Shown here: positions 57,168-64,000 of the stretch, one piece after another
How the letters are laid out: every line of letters begins with the position of its first letter
Position numbering within the stretch: position 1 is the stretch's first letter
DNA from: Mycobacterium dioxanotrophicus
GTDB lineage: Bacteria > Actinomycetota > Actinomycetes > Mycobacteriales > Mycobacteriaceae
Assembly: GCF_002157835.1 (NCBI RefSeq)
Contig: NZ_CP020809.1
Coordinates: forward strand, 3,162,001-3,226,000
Direction of reading: 5' to 3'
DNA length: 64,000 nt
Made by a program: the position numbers and the translations under genes
The notes under the pieces: generated by a model
What the model saw: only the letters and a program-made list of their open reading frames with translations
The model's database searches: none
What the model was told of the DNA's origin: nothing

Positions 57168-57563
57168 GTGAGCGATATTCCAGCCGACCTGTACTACACG
57201 TCCGAGCACGAGTGGGTGCAGCGCACCGGTGATGACACGGTACGCGTGGGTATCACCGACTACGCCCAGTCGGCGCTGGGCGACGTGGTGTTCGTACAGC
57301 TGCCGGACGTCGGCGCCGACCTGAGCGCGGGCGACTCGTTCGGGGAGGTGGAATCGACCAAGTCGGTCTCCGACCTGTATGCGCCGGTCACGGCGAAAAT
57401 TGTTGCTGTCAACGGTGATCTGGAGGGCAACCCGCAGCTGGTCAACTCCGACCCGTACGGCGAGGGATGGCTGGTGGACCTGCAGCTGGAGTCGGGCGTG
57501 CTCGCGGACGTGCTGACCGGCTTGCTCGATGCGGACGGCTACCGCGCCGTCGCGTCGGAGTAA
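57168..57563 (+). CDS. gcvH: Glycine cleavage system H protein
   Basis: A 131-residue lipoyl carrier that moves the aminomethyl group among the glycine cleavage enzymes. The lipoylated Lys is K65 in GEVESTKSVSDLYAP. YYTSEHEWV and ITDYAQSALGDVVFVQLPDV complete the H-protein hallmark. GTG 57168 has AAGGAG upstream. It lies 36 bp after the DUF881 gene and ahead of garA. The P-protein gene is 3.4 kb downstream on the same strand, and T-protein is not in the window. Confidence 0.97.
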   Translation: MSDIPADLYYTSEHEWVQRTGDDTVRVGITDYAQSALGDVVFVQLPDVGADLSAGDSFGEVESTKSVSDLYAPVTAKIVAVNGDLEGNPQLVNSDPYGEGWLVDLQLESGVLADVLTGLLDADGYRAVASE

Positions 57564-57615
57564 CGAGTTGTTAGGGTTTGCAGCGACCTGTTCGACCGTA
57601 CGCAGCGCACAGATT

Positions 57616-57644
57616 TCCACCACATCAGATCCGGCAGTGGTGGA
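57616..57644. promoter_or_regulatory. Inverted repeat in the gcvH-garA gap
   Basis: TCCACCAC and GTGGTGGA are perfect 8-bp arms with a 13-bp spacer, 53 bp after gcvH and 97 bp before garA. It could be a hairpin that attenuates transcription into garA or a repressor site. No U-tract follows. Confidence 0.45.
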
Positions 57645-57740
57645 CACAACAAGGCCCGTTGCGCGGTACGGTCAACGTGAGACCGACGACGGCTGGGGGC
57701 CCCGCCGGGCAACGCCACAGCAGCCAGTGAGGAGCAGCGG

Positions 57741-58223
57741 GTGACGGACAAAAACAGCAATGTGGGGGCCGACCAGACGTCTGACGAAGTCACGGTGGAG
57801 ACGACATCCGTCTTCCGTGCGGACTTCCTCAACGAGCTGGACGCGCCTGCGACGACGAGTGCCGAGGGCACCGTCTCGGGGGTAGAGGGCCTTCCCTCGG
57901 GTTCGGCGTTGCTCGTCGTCAAACGCGGCCCCAACGCGGGCTCTCGTTTCCTCCTGGACCAGCCGACCACATCGGCCGGGCGGCACCCGGACAGCGACAT
58001 CTTCCTCGATGACGTGACCGTCAGCCGTCGCCATGCCGAGTTCCGGTTGGAGGGCGCCGAGTTCCAGGTTGTCGACGTCGGCAGCCTCAACGGCACCTAC
58101 GTCAACCGCGAGCCGGTCGACTCTGCGGTGCTCTCCAACGGCGACGAGGTCCAGATCGGTAAGTTCCGCCTGGTGTTCCTGACCGGCCCCAGGTCCGACG
58201 ACGACAGCAGCTCGTCCAGCTAG
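57741..58223 (+). CDS. garA: FHA-domain regulator GarA
   Basis: A 160-residue signalling protein. The N-terminal phosphothreonines T21-T22 lie in VETTSVFRADFL; the FHA domain is at about residues 55-130 with GRHPDSDIFLDDVTVSRRHA followed by EF. In mycobacteria PknG and PknB phosphorylate these Thr, and GarA then stops inhibiting alpha-ketoglutarate decarboxylase and glutamate dehydrogenase. GTG 57741 fits the known N-terminus. The stop codon lies at the start of a 32-bp tandem repeat region, so transcription into the next gene crosses it. Confidence 0.95.
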   Translation: MTDKNSNVGADQTSDEVTVETTSVFRADFLNELDAPATTSAEGTVSGVEGLPSGSALLVVKRGPNAGSRFLLDQPTTSAGRHPDSDIFLDDVTVSRRHAEFRLEGAEFQVVDVGSLNGTYVNREPVDSAVLSNGDEVQIGKFRLVFLTGPRSDDDSSSSS

Positions 58224-58350
58224 CTGATGAGCGTGCGCTGGAACAGCCGATGACAGTGATGAGCGGTCGCGGGACAAGCCGATGACAGTGATGAGCGGTC
58301 GCGGGACAAGCCGATGACAGTGATGAGCGCTCGCGCGAAGAGCCGATGAC
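58214..58350. repeat. 32-bp tandem repeat between garA and the MerR gene
   Basis: The unit begins GCCGATGACAGTGATGAGCG and repeats at 58246, 58278, 58310 and (partly) 58342: period 32, with the first two full copies nearly identical and the third diverged in its last 12 bases. A degenerate copy precedes it at 58214. The array spans the garA stop and supplies the ATGA start of the MerR gene at 58346. It resembles intercistronic mycobacterial (MIRU-like) repeats. Confidence 0.9.
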
Positions 58351-59089
58351 TCAGCCTGACCGACCTGCACTGGCCGGAATGTCGATCGGTGCTGTCCTGG
58401 ATCTGCTCCGCGGTGACTTTCCGGATGTGACCATCTCGAAAATCCGGTTCCTGGAAGCCGAGGGGCTGGTCACACCGGAACGCACCGCGTCGGGTTATCG
58501 GCGTTTCACCGCGTATGACTGTGCGCGGCTGCGGTTCATCCTTACCGCCCAGCGGGATCAGTACCTGCCGCTGAAGGTGATCAAGGCGCAGCTGGACGCG
58601 CAACCCGACGGTGAGCTGCCGCAGAGCGGATCTGCCTACGGCGTACCGCGTTTGGTGGCCGTCGAGCAGGCCGACGGCACTGCCGCGGCGTCAGCGGCGT
58701 CGGCGGTGGCACCGACGCAGGTGCGGCTGTCCCGCGAGGACGTACTGGCCCGGTCGGGCGTCGCGGACGAGATGTTGAGCGCGTTGGTCAAGTACGGCGT
58801 GATCACCACGGGGCCGGGCGGATTCTTCGACGAACATTCGGTGGTCATCGCGCAGTGCGCCGGGGCGCTCGCCGATTACGGCGTCGAGCCCCGGCATCTG
58901 CGCGCATTCCGATCGGCTGCCGACCGGCAGTCCGACCTGATCGCCCAGATCGCCGGACCGGTGGTCAAGGCCGATAAAGCGGGCGCCAGGGACCGGGCTG
59001 ACGACCTTGCGCGGGAGGTGGCCGCGCTCGCGATCACCCTGCACACATCGTTGATCAAGTCGGCGGTGCGGGACGTTCTCGACCGCTGA
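58346..59089 (+). CDS. MerR family transcriptional regulator (Rv1828-like)
   Basis: A 247-residue regulator. The winged HTH is [40 protein letters not shown], with the MerR coiled region ([20 protein letters not shown]) after it. The C-terminal half has a separate helical domain ([20 protein letters not shown]) with no metal-binding Cys, so it is not a metal sensor. It matches Rv1828. The ATG 58346 lies in the last copy of the 32-bp repeat. It is followed by the DUF151 gene. Confidence 0.9.
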   Translation: MTQPDRPALAGMSIGAVLDLLRGDFPDVTISKIRFLEAEGLVTPERTASGYRRFTAYDCARLRFILTAQRDQYLPLKVIKAQLDAQPDGELPQSGSAYGVPRLVAVEQADGTAAASAASAVAPTQVRLSREDVLARSGVADEMLSALVKYGVITTGPGGFFDEHSVVIAQCAGALADYGVEPRHLRAFRSAADRQSDLIAQIAGPVVKADKAGARDRADDLAREVAALAITLHTSLIKSAVRDVLDR

Positions 59090-59203
59090 GGATTAGACTT
59101 GGCGTTGAGGCCATTTCGCTCGAGGTCGATGTGCCTGGAGACGAATTGGCGACAGACGGTTATGAACGACGTGGCAGCACAGCGGTGCGGAGGGTAGGCA
59201 CAG

Positions 59204-59698
59204 ATGGCTGAGGTTCGGGTAGTCGGCATTCGCGTGGAACAGCCGCAGAACCAGCCGGTGTTGCTGCTCCGCGAGTCCAATGGCGACCGCTACCTGCCGA
59301 TCTGGATCGGGCAGTCGGAAGCTGCCGCCATCGTGCTGGAACAGCAGGGCGTCGAGCCTGCCCGTCCGCTGACCCACGATCTGATCCGAGATCTCATTGC
59401 CGCGCTTGGGCATTCACTCAAAGAGGTACGGATCGTCGACCTGCAGGAAGGCACGTTCTACGCCGACCTGATCTTCGACCGTGACATCACGGTGTCGGCC
59501 CGACCGTCTGACTCGGTGGCCATCGCCCTTCGGGTCGGGGTCCCGATCTACGTGGAGGAAGCGGTGCTGGCCGAGGCCGGCCTGTTGATCCCGGATGAGA
59601 ACGATGAGGAAGCTGCAGGCACCGTCCGTGAGGACGAGGTGGAGAAATTCAAAGAGTTCCTCGACAGCGTGTCGCCCGACGATTTCAAGGCCACGTGA
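59204..59698 (+). CDS. DUF151 bifunctional nuclease family protein (Rv1829-like)
   Basis: A 164-residue protein. VRVVGIRVEQPQNQPVLLLR and GDRYLPIWIGQSEAAAIVLE, then RPLTHDLIRDLIAALGHSLK are the DUF151 family's core. The family has reported DNase/RNase activity, but this is not proven for mycobacteria. ATG 59204 follows a 114-bp gap after the MerR gene, with a putative promoter inside. Its stop is in the stem of a small hairpin (59694-59717). Confidence 0.9.
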   Translation: MAEVRVVGIRVEQPQNQPVLLLRESNGDRYLPIWIGQSEAAAIVLEQQGVEPARPLTHDLIRDLIAALGHSLKEVRIVDLQEGTFYADLIFDRDITVSARPSDSVAIALRVGVPIYVEEAVLAEAGLLIPDENDEEAAGTVREDEVEKFKEFLDSVSPDDFKAT

Positions 59699-59717
59699 CC
59701 GTAGTTCCCAGGTCACG
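59694..59717. terminator. Candidate hairpin over the DUF151 stop
   Basis: CGTGACC and GGTCACG are perfect 7-bp arms with a 10-base loop that covers the DUF151 stop codon. It may reduce read-through into the next gene. No U-tract. Confidence 0.4.
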
Positions 59718-59925
59718 GATGCGTCTCAACTGACGCGCGAGGCGTCGACACGCGGTGTGGGTGTCATCCAAGTCCGTTTTGGGCAGCCATACTTTGAGGG
59801 CGACGAGCAGTCAGGGCTCGGCGGGAAGCGTATGCTCGACACATTCGGGCTCGCAGCAAACCCGCTGCGGTGCAGGTCACGGCAGCGGATGAGGTAGGCG
59901 GGTTCGATCGGCGAGAGGATTCACA

Positions 59926-60546
59926 GTGGGTGACACGCCACGGCAGGGAGAGTTGGATCTGACCACGGGAAGCGGGGTTGAACCGCCCGTTCGGCCGGCC
60001 AGCGAGCCCGTTCAGGGCGGGTTGTTCCCCGACGATTCTGTACCGGACGAACTGGTCGGTTACCGCGGTCCGAGTGCCTGCCAGATCGCAGGCATCACCT
60101 ATCGGCAGCTGGACTACTGGGCCCGCACGTCACTGGTGGTGCCCTCGATTCGCGGCGCGGCCGGTTCCGGCAGCCAGCGGCTGTATTCGTTCAAGGACAT
60201 CCTGGTCCTCAAGATCGTCAAGCGACTGCTCGACACCGGCATCTCGTTGCACAACATCCGGGTGGCCGTGGACCACCTGCGTCAGCGCGGCGTTCAGGAT
60301 CTGGCCAACATCACGCTGTTCTCCGACGGCACCACCGTCTACGAGTGCACCTCGGCCGAAGAGGTGGTCGATCTGCTGCAGGGCGGTCAGGGTGTGTTCG
60401 GTATCGCGGTGTCGGGCGCCATGCGCGAACTGACCGGCGCGATCGCCGATTTCCCGGGTGAGCGTGCCGACGGTGGTGAGTCCATCGCCGCTCCCGAGGA
60501 CGAACTGGCGTCGCGGCGCAAGAGCCGCGACCGCAAGATCGGCTGA
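59926..60546 (+). CDS. MerR family regulator McdR-like (Rv1830)
   Basis: A 206-residue regulator. The HTH is YRGPSACQIAGITYRQLDYW, ARTSLVVPSIRGAAGSGSQR, LYSFKDILVLKIVKRLLDTG, the pattern of the MerR subgroup that includes Rv1830/McdR, which affects cell division genes. The N-terminal arm (residues 1-40) is Pro/Glu rich. GTG 59926 has GAGAGGA in front. The upstream gap is 227 bp, long enough for its own promoter. The glycine-riboswitch region follows. Confidence 0.9.
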   Translation: MGDTPRQGELDLTTGSGVEPPVRPASEPVQGGLFPDDSVPDELVGYRGPSACQIAGITYRQLDYWARTSLVVPSIRGAAGSGSQRLYSFKDILVLKIVKRLLDTGISLHNIRVAVDHLRQRGVQDLANITLFSDGTTVYECTSAEEVVDLLQGGQGVFGIAVSGAMRELTGAIADFPGERADGGESIAAPEDELASRRKSRDRKIG

Positions 60547-60567
60547 CCCGTCACTTCGTGATTGCCC

Positions 60568-60589
60568 CGCCGCGTGCCTGCGCGCGGCG
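60568..60589. terminator. Candidate hairpin terminator after the Rv1830-like gene
   Basis: CGCCGCG and CGCGGCG form 7-bp arms with an 8-base loop, 21 bp after the MerR stop. It probably ends this transcript before the gcvP leader. No U-tract follows. Confidence 0.45.
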
Positions 60590-60635
60590 TGTTCGCCCGT
60601 GCCGGTAGCGGCCGGTAGAATCGGCTGCGCATCGC

Positions 60636-60842
60636 CCTTGTGCGGGAGAGCTTCGTGGCCGCCAGCTACGGACGCCGAAGGAGCAACACCTCTCCGTCAA
60701 CCTCTCAGGCACCCAGGACCGCACGGGCCCCGATGCCTCTGGAAAGCGGCGCTCCGCGCGAGCGCCCGCCCATGGGGAAAGACGCCCGTCGGCGTCGAAT
60801 CTCTCAGGCGCCCGGGACCGGGTTGACGACAGAGGGAGAGGG
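60636..60842 (+). promoter_or_regulatory. Tandem glycine riboswitch for gcvP
   Basis: Two aptamer-like cores precede gcvP. The first has GCGGGAGAG (60642-60650), GCCGAAGGAGCAA, and CTCTCAGGCACCCAGGACCG. The second starts CCTCTGGAAAGC and ends CTCTCAGGCGCCCGGGACCG (60801-60820). These are the conserved glycine-aptamer elements, arranged in tandem with a short linker. The leader is 295 bases before gcvP. By the family's rule, glycine binding should turn on gcvP expression; the expression platform is not clear from the sequence. Confidence 0.92.
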
Positions 60843-60914
60843 GAGCGCAGCACGTCCTCAGACGGGGCTGCCACCTCGACCCACCGTGGCGGGGCCGCAA
60901 TGAGGGAGCCTTGA

Positions 60915-63797
60915 TTGTCCGATCAGCAGCAAGCACGTTTCGTCGACCGGCACATCGGGCCGGACGCCGCCGCCGTCACCACGATGCTCGACGTGATCGG
61001 CGTGGCATCGCTCGACGACCTCGCTGCCAAGGCACTGCCCGCAGGGATTCTCGACGGACTCGCCGCCGACGGCCTGGCACCGGGCCTGGATCGCCTGCCG
61101 CCCGCCGCCACCGAGGAGCAGGCGCTGGCAGAGCTGCGAGCGCTGGCCGACGCCAACACGGTCGCGACGTCGATGATCGGGCAGGGCTACTTCGACACGC
61201 TGACCCCACCGGTCTTGCGGCGCAACATTCTTGAGAATCCGGCGTGGTACACGGCCTACACGCCGTACCAGCCCGAGATCAGCCAGGGCCGGTTGGAGGC
61301 GCTGCTGAACTTCCAGACCATGATCTGCGACCTCACCGGCCTCGAGGTGGCCAATGCCTCCATGCTGGACGAGGCCACCGCGGCTGCCGAAGCGATGACG
61401 CTGATGCACCGCGCCGTCAAGGGGCCGGCCAACAGGCTGGCCGTCGACACCGACATCTACGCCCAGACAGCAGCGGTCCTGGCGACCCGCGCGGAGCCGC
61501 TCGGCATCGAGATCGTCCGCGCCGACCTGACCCAGGGCCTGCCCGACGGTGACTTCTTCGGCGCGATCGTGCAGTTGCCCGGCGCCAGCGGCCGGATCGT
61601 GGATTGGACCGAGCTGGTCTCCGAATGCCATGAGCGTGGTGCGCTGGTCGCCGTCGGAGCCGATCTGCTGGCGCTCACCCTCATCACCACGCCCGGCGAG
61701 ATGGGCGCCGACGTGGCCTTCGGGACCAGCCAACGGTTCGGTGTGCCAATGGGATTCGGCGGCCCGCACGCCGGATATCTGGCGGTGCACGCCAAGCACG
61801 CCCGCCAGCTGCCGGGCCGGTTGGTCGGGGTGTCCGTCGACGCAGACGGGGCACCGGCGTACCGGCTGGCGCTGCAGACCCGCGAACAGCACATCCGCCG
61901 CGACAAGGCCACCAGCAACATCTGTACCGCTCAGGTGCTGCTCGCCGTGATGGCGGCGATGTACGCGAGCTACCACGGTGCCGAAGGGCTGACCGCCATC
62001 GCGCGCCGCGTGCACAGCCACGCCGACACGATCGCCGCGGCGCTCGGCGACGCGCTGGTGCACGACACGTACTTCGACACCGTGCTGGCCCGGGTGCCGG
62101 GCCGTGCCGACGACGTCATCGCCGCAGCCAAGGCCAACGGCATCAACCTGTGGCGGGTCGACGCCGACCATGTTTCGGTGTCGTGCGACGAGGCCACCAC
62201 CGACGCGCATGTGGCCGCCGTGCTGGACGCGTTCGGCGTCAGCGCCACCACACCGCGATCTGCAGAACCCGATGTGCTCCTCGCGTCCGCAGATATCGCC
62301 ACGCGCACCTCCGAGTTCCTCACGCATCCGGCGTTTACCCGGTACCGCACCGAGACCGAGATGATGCGCTATCTGCGGTCGTTGGCCGACAGGGACCTGG
62401 CTCTGGACCGCACGATGATCCCGCTGGGGTCGTGCACCATGAAGCTCAACGCCGCGGCCGAGATGGAGCCCATCACCTGGCCCGAGTTCGCCCGTCAGCA
62501 CCCGTTCGCGCCCGCGTCGGACAATCCGGGGCTGCGTCGGCTCATCGCCGATCTGCAGGAGTGGCTGACCGCTATCACCGGCTACGACGAGGTGTCGCTG
62601 CAACCCAACGCCGGTTCGCAGGGGGAGTACGCCGGGCTGTTGGCGATCAAGGCCTACCACGTGGCACGCGGCCAGGCCGGCCGTGACATCTGCCTGATCC
62701 CGTCGAGCGCGCACGGCACCAATGCCGCGTCGGCCGCACTGGCAGGCATGCGGGTGGTCGTCGTGGCGTGCCGGCCCAACGGTGACGTGGACCTGGACGA
62801 TCTGCGCGCCAAGGTCGCCGAACACGCCGATCGTGTTGCGGCACTGATGATCACCTACCCGTCCACCCACGGGGTGTACGAGCACGACATCGCCGAGATC
62901 TGTGCCGCCGTGCACGACAACGGCGGTCAGGTCTACGTCGACGGGGCGAACCTCAACGCGCTGGTCGGGCTCGCCCGCCCGGGCCGTTTCGGCGGCGACG
63001 TCAGCCATCTGAACCTGCACAAGACGTTCTGCATCCCGCACGGCGGCGGTGGACCAGGCGTGGGGCCGGTGGCCGTGCGCTCGCACCTGGCGCCGTACCT
63101 GCCGGGGCACCCGCTCGCCGAGGAACTGCCCGACCAGGCTCAGGCCGATGGGGCCGCGCGGCCCGTCGTGTCCGCGGCGCCGTACGGCTCAGCCTCGATC
63201 CTGCCGATCACCTGGGCCTACATCCGGATGATGGGGGCCGACGGGCTCCGGGCGGCATCGCTCACGGCGATCGCGTCGGCCAACTACATCGCGCGGCGGC
63301 TCGACGAGTACTACCCGGTGCTCTACACCGGCGAGAACGGCATGGTGGCCCATGAGTGCATCCTGGACCTGCGCGCGATCACCAAGGACACCGGCGTCAC
63401 GGTCGATGATGTGGCAAAGCGCTTGGCCGACTACGGTTTCCATGCACCGACCATGAGTTTCCCGGTAGCGGGCACGCTGATGGTGGAGCCCACCGAAAGT
63501 GAGAGCCTGGCCGAGGTCGATGCGTTCTGCGACGCGATGATCGCCATCCGCGCCGAGATCGACCGGGTCGGTTCGGGCGAGTGGTCGGTGGACGACAACC
63601 CGCTGCGGGGCGCGCCCCACACGGCCGAATGCCTGCTGGTGGCGGACTGGGACCACCCGTACACGCGCGAGCAGGCCGCCTACCCGCTCGGCAAGGGTTT
63701 CCGGCCGAAGGTCTGGCCGCCGGTGCGCCGCATCGACGGCGCGTACGGCGACCGCAACCTCGTGTGCTCGTGCCCGCCGGTCGAGGCGTTCGCGTAG
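60915..63797 (+). CDS. gcvP: Glycine dehydrogenase (P protein), fused form
   Basis: A 960-residue PLP enzyme that decarboxylates glycine and passes the methylamine to GcvH. It is the fused single-chain form (P1 plus P2 halves). The PLP Lys is K703 in [33 protein letters not shown] marks the start and [20 protein letters not shown] the C-terminal half. TTG 60915 was chosen ([14 protein letters not shown]) with GGGAG 7 bases before; an ATG-type start is not present nearby. The upstream leader contains the tandem glycine riboswitch. Confidence 0.97.
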   Translation: MSDQQQARFVDRHIGPDAAAVTTMLDVIGVASLDDLAAKALPAGILDGLAADGLAPGLDRLPPAATEEQALAELRALADANTVATSMIGQGYFDTLTPPVLRRNILENPAWYTAYTPYQPEISQGRLEALLNFQTMICDLTGLEVANASMLDEATAAAEAMTLMHRAVKGPANRLAVDTDIYAQTAAVLATRAEPLGIEIVRADLTQGLPDGDFFGAIVQLPGASGRIVDWTELVSECHERGALVAVGADLLALTLITTPGEMGADVAFGTSQRFGVPMGFGGPHAGYLAVHAKHARQLPGRLVGVSVDADGAPAYRLALQTREQHIRRDKATSNICTAQVLLAVMAAMYASYHGAEGLTAIARRVHSHADTIAAALGDALVHDTYFDTVLARVPGRADDVIAAAKANGINLWRVDADHVSVSCDEATTDAHVAAVLDAFGVSATTPRSAEPDVLLASADIATRTSEFLTHPAFTRYRTETEMMRYLRSLADRDLALDRTMIPLGSCTMKLNAAAEMEPITWPEFARQHPFAPASDNPGLRRLIADLQEWLTAITGYDEVSLQPNAGSQGEYAGLLAIKAYHVARGQAGRDICLIPSSAHGTNAASAALAGMRVVVVACRPNGDVDLDDLRAKVAEHADRVAALMITYPSTHGVYEHDIAEICAAVHDNGGQVYVDGANLNALVGLARPGRFGGDVSHLNLHKTFCIPHGGGGPGVGPVAVRSHLAPYLPGHPLAEELPDQAQADGAARPVVSAAPYGSASILPITWAYIRMMGADGLRAASLTAIASANYIARRLDEYYPVLYTGENGMVAHECILDLRAITKDTGVTVDDVAKRLADYGFHAPTMSFPVAGTLMVEPTESESLAEVDAFCDAMIAIRAEIDRVGSGEWSVDDNPLRGAPHTAECLLVADWDHPYTREQAAYPLGKGFRPKVWPPVRRIDGAYGDRNLVCSCPPVEAFA

Positions 63798-63812
63798 GGG
63801 ACAGCCGTGCAG

Positions 63813-64000
63813 TTACTGCGCGGCGGTGCGCTGCCAGTCGACAGTGTTGCCGCGGCCGACATAGCTCAGCTGGATGCTGTTGTCGGTGACCTTCAGCGGC
63901 AGGTAGACCAGGTCGAGATTGCCGGAGTCGGCGATCCAATGCAGCCACAGCACACAGGAATTCGGCGCCGAGGACGGCTTGCTGGTCTTGGCGGGCGTGG
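63813..64000 (-). CDS. Hypothetical protein, 5' end beyond the window
   Basis: On the minus strand an open frame reads from the window edge to a TAA at 63813-63815. The last residues are NSCVLWLHWIADSGNLDLVY, LPLKVTDNSIQLSYVGRGNT and VDWQRTAAQ. A beta-rich, Cys-containing ending, consistent with a small exported mycobacterial protein, but no family is recognised and its start is outside. It is convergent with gcvP, with a 15-bp gap. Confidence 0.55.
   Translation of the reverse strand, partial: TPAKTSKPSSAPNSCVLWLHWIADSGNLDLVYLPLKVTDNSIQLSYVGRGNTVDWQRTAAQ

Noticed and set aside
58225..58345. CRISPR-like array from the repeated 32-bp units
   Set aside because: The units are adjacent with no spacers between them, so it is a tandem repeat and not a CRISPR array.
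60858..63110. 750-residue open frame antisense to gcvP
   Set aside because: High-GC mirror of gcvP, rich in Arg, Gly and His with no domain.

Overview
This is 64 kb of high-GC actinobacterial DNA from a fast-growing, Mycolicibacterium smegmatis-like mycobacterium. The genus is supported by an antigen 85-type mycolyltransferase, SecA2, GarA, a PknF-type kinase, a haemophore-like secreted protein, a bulb-lectin/LysM protein, and a right half (about 41.2-63.8 kb) that follows the M. tuberculosis Rv1814-Rv1832 order: sterol desaturase, serine protease, TetR, FAD dehydrogenase, BacA-like ABC transporter, secA2, pgsA2, DUF881/DUF1290/DUF881, gcvH, garA, MerR, DUF151, MerR, gcvP. The equivalents of ilvG (Rv1820) and Rv1831 are not between their usual neighbours, and the BacA-like gene is doubled. 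The species is inferred from family resemblance only.

Layout. 0-9 kb: a luciferase-like monooxygenase (cut by the window edge) with its FMN reductase, a TetR/MpaB divergent pair, RNase HI, a membrane acyltransferase coupled to a K+ channel, and the long isocitrate lyase. 9-19 kb: small secreted proteins, a haemophore-like protein, a double-ABM-domain protein, a broken SDR gene, a DUF7159 protein, a tightly coupled four-gene DyP peroxidase operon, and an antigen 85 paralogue. 17-31 kb: two acyl-CoA/AMP ligases around a P450 remnant and an SRPBCC gene, secreted and SnoaL-like proteins, an SGNH hydrolase, a Nudix hydrolase, a PknF-like kinase, and a ferredoxin reductase paired with a ferritin-like diiron protein. 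31-43 kb: MalQ, a second diaminopimelate decarboxylase, TetR-SDR, an MFS exporter, an SMR pair, an acyl-CoA-dehydrogenase-like flavoenzyme, a carboxylesterase, a sterol desaturase and a lectin.

43-64 kb is the conserved core. A KstR-type palindrome precedes a VOC/FAD-dehydrogenase pair, suggesting steroid control. Two tandem BacA-like transporters precede secA2. A run of plus-strand genes (secA2 to gcvP) joins protein export, phospholipid synthesis, glycine cleavage (gcvH, gcvP) and central nitrogen/carbon control (garA). gcvP has a long leader with a tandem glycine riboswitch. A 32-bp tandem repeat fills the garA-merR junction and supplies the merR start codon.

No tRNA, rRNA, CRISPR array, transposase or prophage gene was recognised. 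The best candidates for undescribed biology are the four-gene DyP operon, the diiron-protein/reductase pair, and the 32-bp intercistronic repeat.
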